A stretch of DNA of 64,000 bases, taken from the NCBI GenBank assembly GCA_003537645.1, contig DPRM01000094.1:34651-98650 (forward strand), written 5' to 3'. The DNA is from Prolixibacteraceae bacterium. GTDB lineage: Bacteria; Bacteroidota; Bacteroidia; Bacteroidales; Prolixibacteraceae. A program made the position numbers and the translations under genes. A model generated the notes under the pieces. That model was not told where the DNA came from and made no database searches. It worked only from the letters and a program-made list of their open reading frames with translations. Below, piece by piece: positions 8,181 through 16,053 of the stretch (its first letter is position 1; every line of letters starts with the position of its first letter).

Positions 8181-9419
8181 CTACTTCACCCTATATGCCA
8201 TCAACGCATTTCCGTGCCGTATATACAGCACACCGTTGGCAATAACCGGATGGGCAAAATGTTCTTTTTCGCCTTTCGTAATTTTGAATTTGCTAACCAC
8301 TTCCAGTTTCGTACCAATTCCTGAAATCAGGTTTACATAGCCATTGTCGGTATAGCAAAACAAAAGGTTGTCAGCAGCGATCAGGTTTCCTTTCATCCCA
8401 TTGAGCATTTCAACGATTTGCCCGGTTTTAGCATCCAGCACTTTCAGCTTTTTATCGTCGGAAGTGGTATAAATGCGGTCACCAATTTTCACCAAACCGC
8501 CCAATGAATTCCGGACTTTTCCATTTCTCCATACCTCTTTGATGGTTGTCCCATCGGGTGACAATTGAATCTGATAGGCGCCATTCCCGTTTTCGTCGCC
8601 CGAAATACTATAAATAAATCCATCTGAGTAAACAGGTGTATTGCAATGTTCACCTTCCAGTTTCACCGAATCTTCTTTGTGCGACCAAAGCAACTCGCCG
8701 GTTTTCGTATCCAGTCCCAATAAATACTCGCGCGACAGGGTTACGAACACATTTCGCGCCGGAAGTTTAATGATAATCGGCGAACAAAACGAAACCGGAT
8801 CGCCAAGCGCCTTTGAAGTCCAGACTGGTTTTCCGGAAAAACGATCGAGAGCCACCACATTCGATTCGCTCCCTCCAGGGTAGCAATACACTTTTGATTC
8901 GTCAACCTGTAGCGATTCAGAATAACCAAACATGTTAAGTTTCCCGCCAAAATCAGCCACCATATTCACCGCCCATTTTTCTTTTCCTGATTGGGCATCC
9001 AAACAGGAAATACGGCCAAGTCCAGAGCAAACGTAAACCAAATCACTGTAAATAGTTGGTGCAGAGCGGGCTCCCGGAAAGTTCGCAGAATAACCTTCAC
9101 CAAAAAATTCCTTACCATTGGGTGTTTTCCAAAGAAGCTTACCATTCACATCGAAAGCAAATACATGCGCAACCTGATTAATTTCGCCATTGATGAAGAG
9201 TTTGTTTCCGGCAATAACAGGCGCACTGTATCCTATGCCTATTTCTTCGGAAGTCCAGAGCAATTCCGGACCTGATTCTGGCCACGATTTCAGGAGATTT
9301 TTTTCAGGATAAATTCCATCGCGGTTTGGGCCGCGCCATTGTGAAATGTTCTGACTTTGACTTATAAATCCTGTCAGCATTATACAAGCAAGTAAAGTGA
9401 AGGTTTTGATAATTTTCAT
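8181..9419 (-). CDS. Exported PQQ-type beta-propeller protein
   Basis: A 412-residue protein. The N-terminal signal peptide (FTLLACIMLTGFISQSQ) is followed directly by ISQWRGPNRDGIYPE, the usual opening of outer-membrane assembly-type PQQ propellers. Repeated blades read as W..G/LLW motifs, for example GKLLWKTPNGKEF, SGKEKWAVNMV, SGKPVWTSKALG and TGELLWSHKED. Such propellers serve as scaffolds, or bind PQQ in dehydrogenases; no dehydrogenase metal site is evident, so a structural or unknown role is more likely. It is transcribed toward copy 1 of the ProC-like gene. A TAACTTTG -7 box lies upstream. Confidence 0.8.
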   Translation of the reverse strand: MKIIKTFTLLACIMLTGFISQSQNISQWRGPNRDGIYPEKNLLKSWPESGPELLWTSEEIGIGYSAPVIAGNKLFINGEINQVAHVFAFDVNGKLLWKTPNGKEFFGEGYSANFPGARSAPTIYSDLVYVCSGLGRISCLDAQSGKEKWAVNMVADFGGKLNMFGYSESLQVDESKVYCYPGGSESNVVALDRFSGKPVWTSKALGDPVSFCSPIIIKLPARNVFVTLSREYLLGLDTKTGELLWSHKEDSVKLEGEHCNTPVYSDGFIYSISGDENGNGAYQIQLSPDGTTIKEVWRNGKVRNSLGGLVKIGDRIYTTSDDKKLKVLDAKTGQIVEMLNGMKGNLIAADNLLFCYTDNGYVNLISGIGTKLEVVSKFKITKGEKEHFAHPVIANGVLYIRHGNALMAYRVK

Positions 9420-9452
9420 AAATCGGTTTTATTAGAATATTCTATCAAAAAC

Positions 9453-9460
9453 CAAAGTTA
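9453..9460 (-). promoter_or_regulatory. -7 box (TAACTTTG) for the PQQ-propeller gene
   Basis: Reverse-strand TAACTTTG lies 34 nt upstream of the start at 9419, in the divergent gap shared with the first arsR promoter. Confidence 0.55.
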
Positions 9461-9556
9461 AACAGATCGTTGAAATATGAAACAGCATTAACTTTTGTCA
9501 TGAAAAAACATTCAGGAAAATTTGAACTGAAAAAGCTTTCAGAATAAAGAAATCAA

Positions 9557-9588
9557 TATATTTGTTCGTTATTTTACGAACAACGAAC
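9557..9588 (+). promoter_or_regulatory. ArsR1 promoter-operator
   Basis: The -7 box TATATTTG (9557-9564) runs straight into the 18-bp palindrome GTTCGTTATTTTACGAAC (9564-9581), with an extra half site ACGAAC at 9583-9588, just before the arsR ATG at 9590. The identical 18 bp recur at 11378-11395. A repressor there would cover the transcription start, as expected for ArsR autoregulation. Confidence 0.8.
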
Positions 9589-9589
9589 A

Positions 9590-9922
9590 ATGGATAAATT
9601 AATTATTACAGAAGAACAGCAAAAGGCGGCCCGCTATGCCAAAGCGATGGGGCACCCTATTCGGATGTATGTACTCGAACTGCTATCAAAACAATCGTGT
9701 TGCTACAGCGGCGATTTAACCGAATACCTGCCAATAGTAAAATCTACCTTATCGCAGCACCTGAAAGAGTTGAAAGATGCCGGACTGATTCAGGGAGAGA
9801 TTGAAGCTCCGCGCATTAAATATTGCCTGAACAAAGAGAACTGGAAAGAAGCACAGGATTTATTCAGGAAATTTCTGAAGATAGATATTGAAGAACCAAT
9901 ACAAAAATGTAATACAATTTAA
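9590..9922 (+). CDS. arsR: ArsR-family metalloid-responsive repressor 1
   Basis: A 110-residue winged-helix repressor. GHPIRMYVLELLSKQ followed by VKSTLSQHLKELKDAGLI is the ArsR/SmtB DNA-binding core. Cys37-Cys38 lie just before the recognition helices and Cys107 is near the C-terminus; these could form the As(III)/Sb(III) site, but they do not match the classic ELCVCDL spacing. It heads an operon of arsE-, arsF- and arsG-like genes. The operator overlaps its own promoter and recurs before the permease gene, so it probably controls both units. Confidence 0.88.
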   Translation: MDKLIITEEQQKAARYAKAMGHPIRMYVLELLSKQSCCYSGDLTEYLPIVKSTLSQHLKELKDAGLIQGEIEAPRIKYCLNKENWKEAQDLFRKFLKIDIEEPIQKCNTI

Positions 9923-9923
9923 T

Positions 9924-10163
9924 ATGGAAATCAAAATTTTAGGCACAGGTTGCCCCAAATGTAAAACGCTGGAAAAACTAACCCGCGAAGTGGTTGAGCA
10001 AAACGGAATTGATGCTACTGTTACGAAAGTAGAAGACATTTATCAAATCATGAAATATGGTGTGATGACCACTCCTGCAGTGGTCGTTGATGAAAAAGTG
10101 GTAATTAAAGGACGTGTGCCTTCAGCAGACGAAATCAAACAAGTATTAACCAAAACTATTTGA
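9924..10163 (+). CDS. Small thioredoxin-like redox protein, ArsE-like
   Basis: A 79-residue thioredoxin-fold protein starting at ATG 9924, one base after the arsR stop; an upstream in-frame start would overlap arsR. The active-site motif GCPKC (Cys10, Cys13) and the cis-Pro region YGVMTTPAVVVDEKVVIKG are typical of the small redox-active disulfide proteins. In Shewanella the arsEFG operon handles aromatic arsenicals, with ArsE and ArsF supporting nitro-reduction. Position between arsR and arsF/arsG suggests this is the ArsE counterpart. Confidence 0.78.
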   Translation: MEIKILGTGCPKCKTLEKLTREVVEQNGIDATVTKVEDIYQIMKYGVMTTPAVVVDEKVVIKGRVPSADEIKQVLTKTI

Positions 10164-10256
10164 AAATTAACCAATTTGAAAATTTGAAGATGCAGGAATT
10201 CGTATCACTTAATTTTCAAATCATCTCATTTTCAAATCATTAAATTCAATATACGT
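10164..10256. repeat. Intergenic TTTTCAAAT-type repeat cluster
   Basis: Several copies of TTTTCAAATC and its complement (AATTTGAAAATTTGAAG) fill this gap. Similar clusters occur at 15570-15628, 17146-17275 and about 40370-40400. Confidence 0.5.
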
Positions 10257-10652
10257 ATGAAAAAGATTCAATTATTCAGCATTTCGATCGTATTGTTGAT
10301 GAGCAGCTTTATTTGCAACGCTCAAACACAAAAAAAAGAAGTAACGGCAGCAACCCAGATTGAAGCTTATTATTTTCACAATGCAGCTCGTTGTGTGACC
10401 TGCAAAACAGTAGAAGCTGAAGCAAAAGCTGACTTGGAAAGCCTTTATGGAAGTCAGGTAACTTTCAAAGCTTTAAATCTTGAAGATGATGCAACCAAAC
10501 CGATTGCAAAAAAACTGGATGTTTCGGGACAGACTCTTTTGGTTGTAAAAGGCAACAAAAAAGTGAACCTTACCAACGAAGGTTTTATGTATGCCCGCAC
10601 CAACCCAAAAAAATTCAAATCGGTTATCAAAGAAAAAGTTGATGCGCTTTAA
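10257..10652 (+). CDS. ArsF-family exported thioredoxin-like protein
   Basis: A 131-residue protein with a signal peptide (about residues 1-22, ending CNAQ) and a thioredoxin-like body. The CxxC pair is Cys46-Cys49 in HNAARCVTCKTVEAEA. The pattern matches the proteins annotated as ArsF-family subunits of nitroaromatic/nitroarsenical reduction, found next to ArsG permeases. The expected location is the periplasm, where it would exchange disulfides with the cytosolic ArsE-like protein through the CcdA-like ArsG. The exact reaction here is inferred from context. Confidence 0.78.
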   Translation: MKKIQLFSISIVLLMSSFICNAQTQKKEVTAATQIEAYYFHNAARCVTCKTVEAEAKADLESLYGSQVTFKALNLEDDATKPIAKKLDVSGQTLLVVKGNKKVNLTNEGFMYARTNPKKFKSVIKEKVDAL

Positions 10653-10661
10653 TATCGACGA

Positions 10662-11360
10662 ATGGAATTTCTCACAAATCTTTTAGAAAACAGCACCATG
10701 CCGTGGCTTTCGGCACTGGTGCTGGGTTTAATGACTGCCATCAGTCCATGCCCGCTGGCCACCAATATTACCGCAGTGGGTTTTATCAGCAAAGACATTG
10801 AGAACCGCAACCGCGTTTTCGTCAACGGCTTGCTTTACACATTGGGCCGCGCCATTTCTTATACAGCCATTGCACTCATTATTTATTTCGGAGCCGACCA
10901 GTTTAAGTTTTCCGGCTTTTTTCAGCTTTACGGCGAGAAAGTATTGGGTCCGCTTTTGATAATCATCGGATTGTTTATGCTCGATGTGATTAAAGTTAAG
11001 TTTCCCGGAATGAACGGATTGACTTCCAGGATGGAAACCAAAACGAAATGGGGCTACTTTGATGCCATTTTGCTGGGAATGATTTTCGCCCTTGCTTTCT
11101 GCCCATACAGCGGCGTACTTTATTTCGGGATGCTTGTTCCGATGACTGTTGCAAGCGCATCAGGATTGTATCTTCCCATCGTTTTTGCACTGGCAACCGG
11201 CATTCCGGTGATCATTTTTGCATGGCTACTGGCTTTTTCTGTTGGTTCAATCGGTGGAGTTTACAACAAGATGAGAAACTTCGAAATCTGGTTCCGCAGA
11301 GTGGTTGCAGTTTTATTCATCATCGTTGGTATCTATTACATTATCAGGGTATTTTTCTAA
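10662..11360 (+). CDS. ArsG-family transporter (CcdA/DsbD-like membrane protein)
   Basis: A 232-residue protein with six predicted membrane helices. Conserved cysteines sit in SPCPLATN (Cys30) and AFCPYSGVLYFG (Cys147), the two-cysteine arrangement of the CcdA/DsbD electron-carrier fold. Sequence and neighbours fit the ArsG-type aromatic arsenical permease family. Whether it exports arsenicals or passes electrons to ArsF cannot be settled here; the paired membrane cysteines make electron transfer a serious alternative. Spacing to the upstream gene is 9 nt. Confidence 0.78.
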   Translation: MEFLTNLLENSTMPWLSALVLGLMTAISPCPLATNITAVGFISKDIENRNRVFVNGLLYTLGRAISYTAIALIIYFGADQFKFSGFFQLYGEKVLGPLLIIIGLFMLDVIKVKFPGMNGLTSRMETKTKWGYFDAILLGMIFALAFCPYSGVLYFGMLVPMTVASASGLYLPIVFALATGIPVIIFAWLLAFSVGSIGGVYNKMRNFEIWFRRVVAVLFIIVGIYYIIRVFF

Positions 11361-11377
11361 AAAAATTTGATTTTAAT

Positions 11378-11395
11378 GTTCGTTATTTTACGAAC
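11378..11395. promoter_or_regulatory. Second ArsR1 operator
   Basis: An exact copy of the 18-bp palindrome GTTCGTTATTTTACGAAC found before arsR. It lies 17 nt upstream of the permease ATG, so the permease-cytochrome pair can be induced separately. No convincing TAnnTTTG box accompanies it. Confidence 0.8.
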
Positions 11396-11411
11396 AATTT
11401 GGTAACACAAC

Positions 11412-12455
11412 ATGGAAAAAAGAAAAAGAATTAAACTCATTGCCTCTGTAGCAATTGTACTTCCGGCGCTAATCGTGCTGTACTGGTTTCTTCAGCTATT
11501 GGTCGATTACCTGACTTATGAGCTGATCGGACTAAATGCTGATTCTCACCTTGGGGCATCCATCAATTTTTTCATTTACGATACCATTAAAATCCTGATT
11601 CTGCTGTTTCTCATCAGTTCGCTGATGGGTTTGGTGAACGCTTATTTCCCGGTTGACCGGCTGCGTATTTATTTGACCACGAAAAAAATGTACGGTCTCC
11701 AGTACTTTTTCGCCTCGTTGTTTGGAGCAATTACCCCGTTTTGCTCCTGCTCGTCGATCCCGCTGTTCATTGGATTCGTGAAAGGTGGAATTCCGCTCGG
11801 GGTAACATTTGCCTTTCTGATCACCTCGCCCTTGGTGAACGAGGTCGCAGTGGCAATGTTCCTTGGTTTATTCGGGATAAAAGCCACGCTAATTTATGCC
11901 ATCAGCGGAATTTTACTGGGTACTGTCGGCGGATTTTTCCTGGGCAAATTCAAACTCGACCGGTATTTGTCCGATTGGGTAAAGGAAATTCAGGCCAATT
12001 CGGAACAGGAATCGGAGCAATGGGAAATTGACCGCACGCCGTTTATCGACCGTTTGCCAATCATCATTCATGAAGGCTGGGAAATTGTGCGAAAAGTTCT
12101 GGTTTATGTGATTATCGGTATTGCCATAGGCGCAGCCATGCACGGTTATGTCCCTGAAAATTTCTTCACTGAATATCTATCAGCCGACAAATGGTATGCT
12201 GTTCCACTTGCCGTAATACTTGCCGTTCCGATGTATGCCAATGCAGCCGGAATTGTTCCGGTCATTCAGGTTTTTGTTGCCAAAGGCGTTCCGCTGGGCA
12301 CTGCCATTGCATTTATGATGGCCGTTGTTGGTTTATCATTGCCCGAGGCCACCCTGCTAAAAAAGGTGATGAAGTGGAAACTTATTGGTATTTTCTTCGG
12401 AACCATCACGGTATTCATTATTATACTTGGATATGTATTCAACATTATACTGTAA
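11412..12455 (+). CDS. DUF318/ArsP-type permease
   Basis: A 347-residue membrane protein with about eight helices. It carries the characteristic ITPFCSCSSIPLFIG motif (Cys111, Cys113), and PMYANAAGIVPVIQVFVAKGVPLGTAIAFMM in the second half is the repeated family signature. ArsP members export trivalent organoarsenicals, while close relatives have been tied to other metal or thiol efflux. The ArsR1 operator just upstream supports a metalloid role. The gene is co-directional with, and 14 nt from, the cytochrome gene that follows. Confidence 0.82.
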   Translation: MEKRKRIKLIASVAIVLPALIVLYWFLQLLVDYLTYELIGLNADSHLGASINFFIYDTIKILILLFLISSLMGLVNAYFPVDRLRIYLTTKKMYGLQYFFASLFGAITPFCSCSSIPLFIGFVKGGIPLGVTFAFLITSPLVNEVAVAMFLGLFGIKATLIYAISGILLGTVGGFFLGKFKLDRYLSDWVKEIQANSEQESEQWEIDRTPFIDRLPIIIHEGWEIVRKVLVYVIIGIAIGAAMHGYVPENFFTEYLSADKWYAVPLAVILAVPMYANAAGIVPVIQVFVAKGVPLGTAIAFMMAVVGLSLPEATLLKKVMKWKLIGIFFGTITVFIIILGYVFNIIL

Positions 12456-12469
12456 ATAAAAATTTAAAA

Positions 12470-13300
12470 ATGGACAGAAGAAATGCAATGAAAACTGCTG
12501 CCGGTGTTATTATAGGAGGCGGAGCCGGCTTGTTTACTTTAACCCATGCGTTTAAACCTGTAGGAAAATCTGCCGAAAACCCCCAAAAGCTGGATTACAA
12601 ACCAGACGAAAGTGCATGGAAATACGCCCGTCTCGACCCTATTGCTACTGCCGGACTTGCATACAATTATTACAGCGAGGGCAGTTGCATGTATGCAACC
12701 GTAAAAGGTGTTGTATCGCAATTAGCAGAAATAATTGGCGAACCTTTCACCACATTTCCGTTGCATTTATTCAAATACGGGCATGGTGGAGTTGGCGGAT
12801 ACGGCTCGGTTTGCGGTACATTAAATGGTGCGGCAGCATTAATTGGCTTATTAATTACCGATAAAACTGTTCAGGATAAAATGATTGCAGATGTATTTCG
12901 GTGGTACGAAAAAGAACCGTTGCCCGCATTCAGCCCGAATACTCCAGCTTACGACCACAATCCTGTAAAAAGTGTTTCAAATTCGGTTTTATGCCATGCA
13001 TCAAACACAAACTGGTGCAAAACTGCAGGTTTTAAGGTCGATAGCAAAGAACGCAAAGAAAGATGCAGGAGAATGACTGCCGATGTAACAATGAAAGTTA
13101 CGACCTCGCTTAACGAAATTTTTGAAAATGCGTATATAACCAGCGTTCAAACAGACGAAGCAATGAATACCTGTTTAACTTGTCATGGAGGCGAAGGGAA
13201 AGTAAACAACACTGCTGTAAAAATGTCTTGTAATCCATGCCATACTGAATCGGTCGGGCATCAAATTTTTGCTGATATACATTATAAAGTGATGGAATGA
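12470..13300 (+). CDS. C_GCAxxG_C_C-family protein with two CxxCH haem sites (split-Soret cytochrome-like)
   Basis: A 276-residue protein starting at ATG 12470. The N-terminus RRNAMKTAAGVIIGGGAG resembles a Tat leader. The middle has SEGSCMYATVKG, YGSVCGTLNGAAALIG and later cysteines typical of the C_GCAxxG_C_C redox family. The C-terminus holds two c-type haem motifs, CLTCH (235-239) and CNPCH (254-258). This combination resembles the split-Soret cytochrome c of sulfate reducers. Within an ArsR-controlled unit it may pass electrons to arsenical reduction; that role is inference. Confidence 0.75.
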   Translation: MDRRNAMKTAAGVIIGGGAGLFTLTHAFKPVGKSAENPQKLDYKPDESAWKYARLDPIATAGLAYNYYSEGSCMYATVKGVVSQLAEIIGEPFTTFPLHLFKYGHGGVGGYGSVCGTLNGAAALIGLLITDKTVQDKMIADVFRWYEKEPLPAFSPNTPAYDHNPVKSVSNSVLCHASNTNWCKTAGFKVDSKERKERCRRMTADVTMKVTTSLNEIFENAYITSVQTDEAMNTCLTCHGGEGKVNNTAVKMSCNPCHTESVGHQIFADIHYKVME

Positions 13301-13340
13301 TAAGGGGCATAAATCAAAAAAACAACCTAATAAATTAGTT

Positions 13341-14114
13341 ATGAAAACAAAATCACTCGGTTTTATCGGTGGAGGTAGAATTACCCGGATTTTTCTGCAA
13401 GCTTTTGTAAATAAGAAAGCTATTTTCGAATCAATCAGCGTTTTCGACACCAATCCTGAAGTCTCTGAAGCATTGAAGCTTAAGTTTCCTTTTATTCAGG
13501 TAGTGAATTCAGTTCAGGAAGCCGCGCAAAAAGACATTGTTTTTCTGGCACTTCATTCGCCGGTTATAATGGAAACGCTGGGTAAAATTATGTCGGATGT
13601 TGCAGATCATACCATTTTTATCTCACTGGCACCCAAAATAACCATCGCAAAAATAGCTTCCATATTACCAATCCATCAGATTGTACGATTGATCCCAAAT
13701 GCAACTTCGGTAATCAACCACGGATACAATCCGGTGAGTTTTGCTACGGGAATGTCGGAAATTCAAAAATCGTATATTCTGGAAATGCTTAATTTACTGG
13801 GGCATACTTTTGAAACTTCCGAAGAAAAACTGGAAGCTTATGCCCTGCTTTCTGCCATGTTGCCCACTTACTTCTGGTTTCAATGGAACGAACTGGAAGC
13901 TCTTGGAACTCAAATGGGGCTGACAGAAACAGAAAGCCGCGAAAGTGTTTTTGAGACCATGAGCGCTGCTCTGAATACCATGTACCATTCAGGAATGAGT
14001 CCTTCTGAAGTAATGGATTTGATTCCGGTAAAACCAATATGCGAAAATGAAGCTCAGATCAAAACCATTTATCAGGAAAAACTGATGGGATTGTTTGGGA
14101 AAATAAAACCATAA
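13341..14114 (+). CDS. ProC-like NAD(P)-binding reductase, copy 2
   Basis: A 257-residue paralogue of the gene at 7245-8021. The Rossmann loop GFIGGGRITR, the region VRLIPNATSVINHGYNPVSF and the C-terminal GLFGKIKP all match, and the DNA is also visibly similar at the 5' end. The product is expected to be an NAD(P)H-dependent imine/pyrroline-type reductase. Either a local duplication was split by the ars cluster, or the cluster was inserted with one copy. The next gene begins one base after its stop. Confidence 0.75.
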   Translation: MKTKSLGFIGGGRITRIFLQAFVNKKAIFESISVFDTNPEVSEALKLKFPFIQVVNSVQEAAQKDIVFLALHSPVIMETLGKIMSDVADHTIFISLAPKITIAKIASILPIHQIVRLIPNATSVINHGYNPVSFATGMSEIQKSYILEMLNLLGHTFETSEEKLEAYALLSAMLPTYFWFQWNELEALGTQMGLTETESRESVFETMSAALNTMYHSGMSPSEVMDLIPVKPICENEAQIKTIYQEKLMGLFGKIKP

Positions 14115-14115
14115 A

Positions 14116-14382
14116 ATGCTGAAGAAAATTATTCCCCGGGTAATGTTCGTATTGTTGTTCGGGCTGATCATCATTGGTTTTGCGCTGAAAGAAAGCATGA
14201 ACAACTACCTTTCGAAGATGATGAAAGCACAAGCCGGTTCCGAAATCATTCATTCGGGATCGGCTTTTGTCGATTCAACTTTTAACTACACAAAAAATGG
14301 GAAAAGTTATCAGCCTATTCCGTTCGAACGGTTGAAATTGCGCCCCGAAATCAGGTTGTGCGCCAATTGCATCAAACATTAA
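14116..14382 (+). CDS. Small membrane-anchored protein of unknown function
   Basis: An 88-residue protein I do not recognise. Residues 8-24 (RVMFVLLFGLIIIGFAL) form one membrane helix, followed by a polar extracytoplasmic region ending in LCANCIKH, a CxxC pair near the C-terminus. It begins one base after the ProC-like stop and is probably co-transcribed. The CxxC could bind metal or join thiol exchange with the neighbouring redox proteins, but nothing else supports this. It overlaps the convergent methyltransferase stop by a few bases. Confidence 0.5.
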   Translation: MLKKIIPRVMFVLLFGLIIIGFALKESMNNYLSKMMKAQAGSEIIHSGSAFVDSTFNYTKNGKSYQPIPFERLKLRPEIRLCANCIKH

Positions 14383-15023
14383 CAGACCGAATGATTTCGT
14401 AAAATCACCACCCGTTTTTTGTCATTATAAATCACTTCAAAGCCAAATTTTTCAGCAATAAACTCAAAAGTATCCGCATGATAAAAAGTGACATGCGTAA
14501 AGTCACTGGAGTAGTACCAGTCGGCAAATTGATATTTTTCAGACCACAAATCGGTCATTATCACCAAAATTCCACTACTTTTTAGCAGATTTTTTATTTG
14601 CAGAATTTCTTTCGCCGGATCAAAAAAATGTTCGAAACATTCGGTTGCAAATATGAAATCGAATGGTCCTTCAGGCAAATCAGAAAAAAATATAGGATCG
14701 TAATTTTTGCAATGTAAGTTCTCGCCCATCAGCAATTTACTCAATGTAGGATTTGGGCCGCAACCATAATCAAGGCCGGCCATATCTTCAGTAATATACT
14801 TTACTGCCGGATCGATCGCCTGTTTAAGAAACTGCACGTAGCCCTGGTCGTTTATGTTGTTTCGATGCTGCCGGTATCTCTTTTCTTCGGCCTCGCGCGA
14901 TGGCAAAAACTGCTTGCCGACAAAAACCAGATGACATTGGTTGCAATAGCCGAAAGACCTGCCTTTCCGATCGGAAAGGGTTTCAGAAATTTCCTGATTT
15001 TGGCATAATGGGCATGTAATCAT
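14379..15023 (-). CDS. Class I SAM-dependent methyltransferase with N-terminal zinc ribbon
   Basis: A 214-residue protein. Cys pairs CPLC (4-7) and CNQC (27-30) form a small zinc ribbon. GLDYGCGPNPTLSKLL is the SAM-binding glycine motif, and FIFATECFEHFFDPAKEI follows the usual Asp/Glu-containing post-motif pattern. Two-domain proteins of this kind are common in Bacteroidota and the substrate is unknown. It sits between two arsenic operons, but it lacks the three-Cys arrangement of ArsM arsenite methyltransferases, so arsenic methylation is not claimed. Confidence 0.75.
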   Translation of the reverse strand: MITCPLCQNQEISETLSDRKGRSFGYCNQCHLVFVGKQFLPSREAEEKRYRQHRNNINDQGYVQFLKQAIDPAVKYITEDMAGLDYGCGPNPTLSKLLMGENLHCKNYDPIFFSDLPEGPFDFIFATECFEHFFDPAKEILQIKNLLKSSGILVIMTDLWSEKYQFADWYYSSDFTHVTFYHADTFEFIAEKFGFEVIYNDKKRVVILRNHSVC

Positions 15024-15165
15024 ACTTTAATTCGGTTGTGGGTGGTAAAAATAGTTGAAAACCAATTCTAAATCAATTATCAAAACTCCGATTCGTGTAT
15101 TGACCTCTTTACCTGCACATTAATTTTATCACGGGATGTGCCGGAATAATGTAATCAAAATTTAA

Positions 15166-15212
15166 TGACGCAAATATACGTCACAATAAAAATTTGACGT
15201 ATATTTGCGTCA
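15166..15212 (+). promoter_or_regulatory. ArsR2 twin operators and promoter
   Basis: TGACGCAAATATACGTCA (15166-15183) and TGACGTATATTTGCGTCA (15195-15212) are exact reverse complements 11 nt apart. The second contains the -7 box TATATTTG (15200-15207), 23 nt before the arsR start. Each site is itself an imperfect palindrome. The sequence differs from the ArsR1 operator, so the two arsenic operons are separate regulons. Confidence 0.8.
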
Positions 15213-15230
15213 TATATAAATTTCAAGATC

Positions 15231-15566
15231 ATGGTTGTATCAAAAACTGCACTTTTCGACGAAGCGCTTCAGCAACAGGCTGTTTATTTTAAAGCGCTTG
15301 CCCACCCTGCACGCTTGCAAATCCTTCAATTTCTGGCCAAAACGCAAAATTGTATTTCAGGCGATATTTCTGATGAATTGCCACTTAGCCGGACAACTGT
15401 TAATCAGCATTTGAAAGAGCTTAAAGATGCCGGATTAATAAAAGGCCACATTGAAGGAGTAAAAATGAAATACTGTCTCGATGGCGAAAAGGTAAAAGAA
15501 ATGAAAACCCTTTTAACCTCGTTTCTGGAAGAAATCCAACTTCCTGATGATTTTACCTGCCAGTAA
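15231..15566 (+). CDS. arsR: ArsR-family metalloid-responsive repressor 2
   Basis: A 111-residue winged-helix repressor: ALAHPARLQILQFLAKTQNC then LSRTTVNQHLKELKDAGLIKG. Candidate ligand cysteines are Cys41, the one in KYCLDG, and Cys110 at the C-terminus. It has the same fold as the repressor at 9590 but only moderate identity, with a different operator. It is followed by arsC and acr3 in the same direction, so it should repress this arsenate-resistance operon until As(III) binds. Confidence 0.88.
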   Translation: MVVSKTALFDEALQQQAVYFKALAHPARLQILQFLAKTQNCISGDISDELPLSRTTVNQHLKELKDAGLIKGHIEGVKMKYCLDGEKVKEMKTLLTSFLEEIQLPDDFTCQ

Positions 15567-15629
15567 GAATATCTTCAAATTATCACATTTTCAAATCTTC
15601 AAATTCTTAAATTCTCAAATTCAAAATAT

Positions 15630-16049
15630 ATGAAAGTCTTAATTCTTTGCACAGGCAACAGTTGCCGCAGCCAAATGGCACATGGTTTTTTACAATCGTT
15701 TGATCAGAATATTACGGTTTGTTCGGCCGGAACTGAAGCTTCAGGCAAACTGAACCAAAAGGCCGTTGCGGCAATGAAAGAGATCGGCATCGACATCAGT
15801 CACCACACTTCTGATTCGGTTGACAAATACCTGAATGACGAATGGGACTATGTGATTACTGTCTGTGGTGGCGCCAACGAAAATTGTCCGGCATTCCTCG
15901 GAAAAGTGAAACACCGCTTGCACATGGGCTTTGATGATCCGTCACATGCAGTCGGAACCGATGAGTTTATCTGGAGCGAATTTATTCGTGTTCGCAATGA
16001 GATTAAAGAAGGGTTTTGGAAATTTTACATCGAAAACATAAAAGCATAA
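15630..16049 (+). CDS. arsC: Arsenate reductase, low-molecular-weight phosphatase type
   Basis: A 139-residue protein. CTGNSCRSQMAHG at the N-terminus is the phosphatase-type P-loop Cx5R that binds arsenate. Downstream Cys in ITVCGGANENCPAF supply the shuttle thiols of the thioredoxin-coupled ArsC class. The enzyme reduces As(V) to As(III), which the adjacent Acr3 exports. It lies 5 nt before acr3. A TTTTCAAAT-type repeat fills the gap after arsR. Confidence 0.92.
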   Translation: MKVLILCTGNSCRSQMAHGFLQSFDQNITVCSAGTEASGKLNQKAVAAMKEIGIDISHHTSDSVDKYLNDEWDYVITVCGGANENCPAFLGKVKHRLHMGFDDPSHAVGTDEFIWSEFIRVRNEIKEGFWKFYIENIKA

Positions 16050-16053
16050 AGCA

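Noticed and set aside
8181..9419. PQQ-dependent dehydrogenase
   Set aside because: Propeller blades are present but no dehydrogenase metal/PQQ ligand pattern was seen and length is too short.
14379..15023. Arsenite methyltransferase (ArsM) by location
   Set aside because: The cysteines form an N-terminal zinc ribbon and do not show the ArsM As(III)-binding arrangement.
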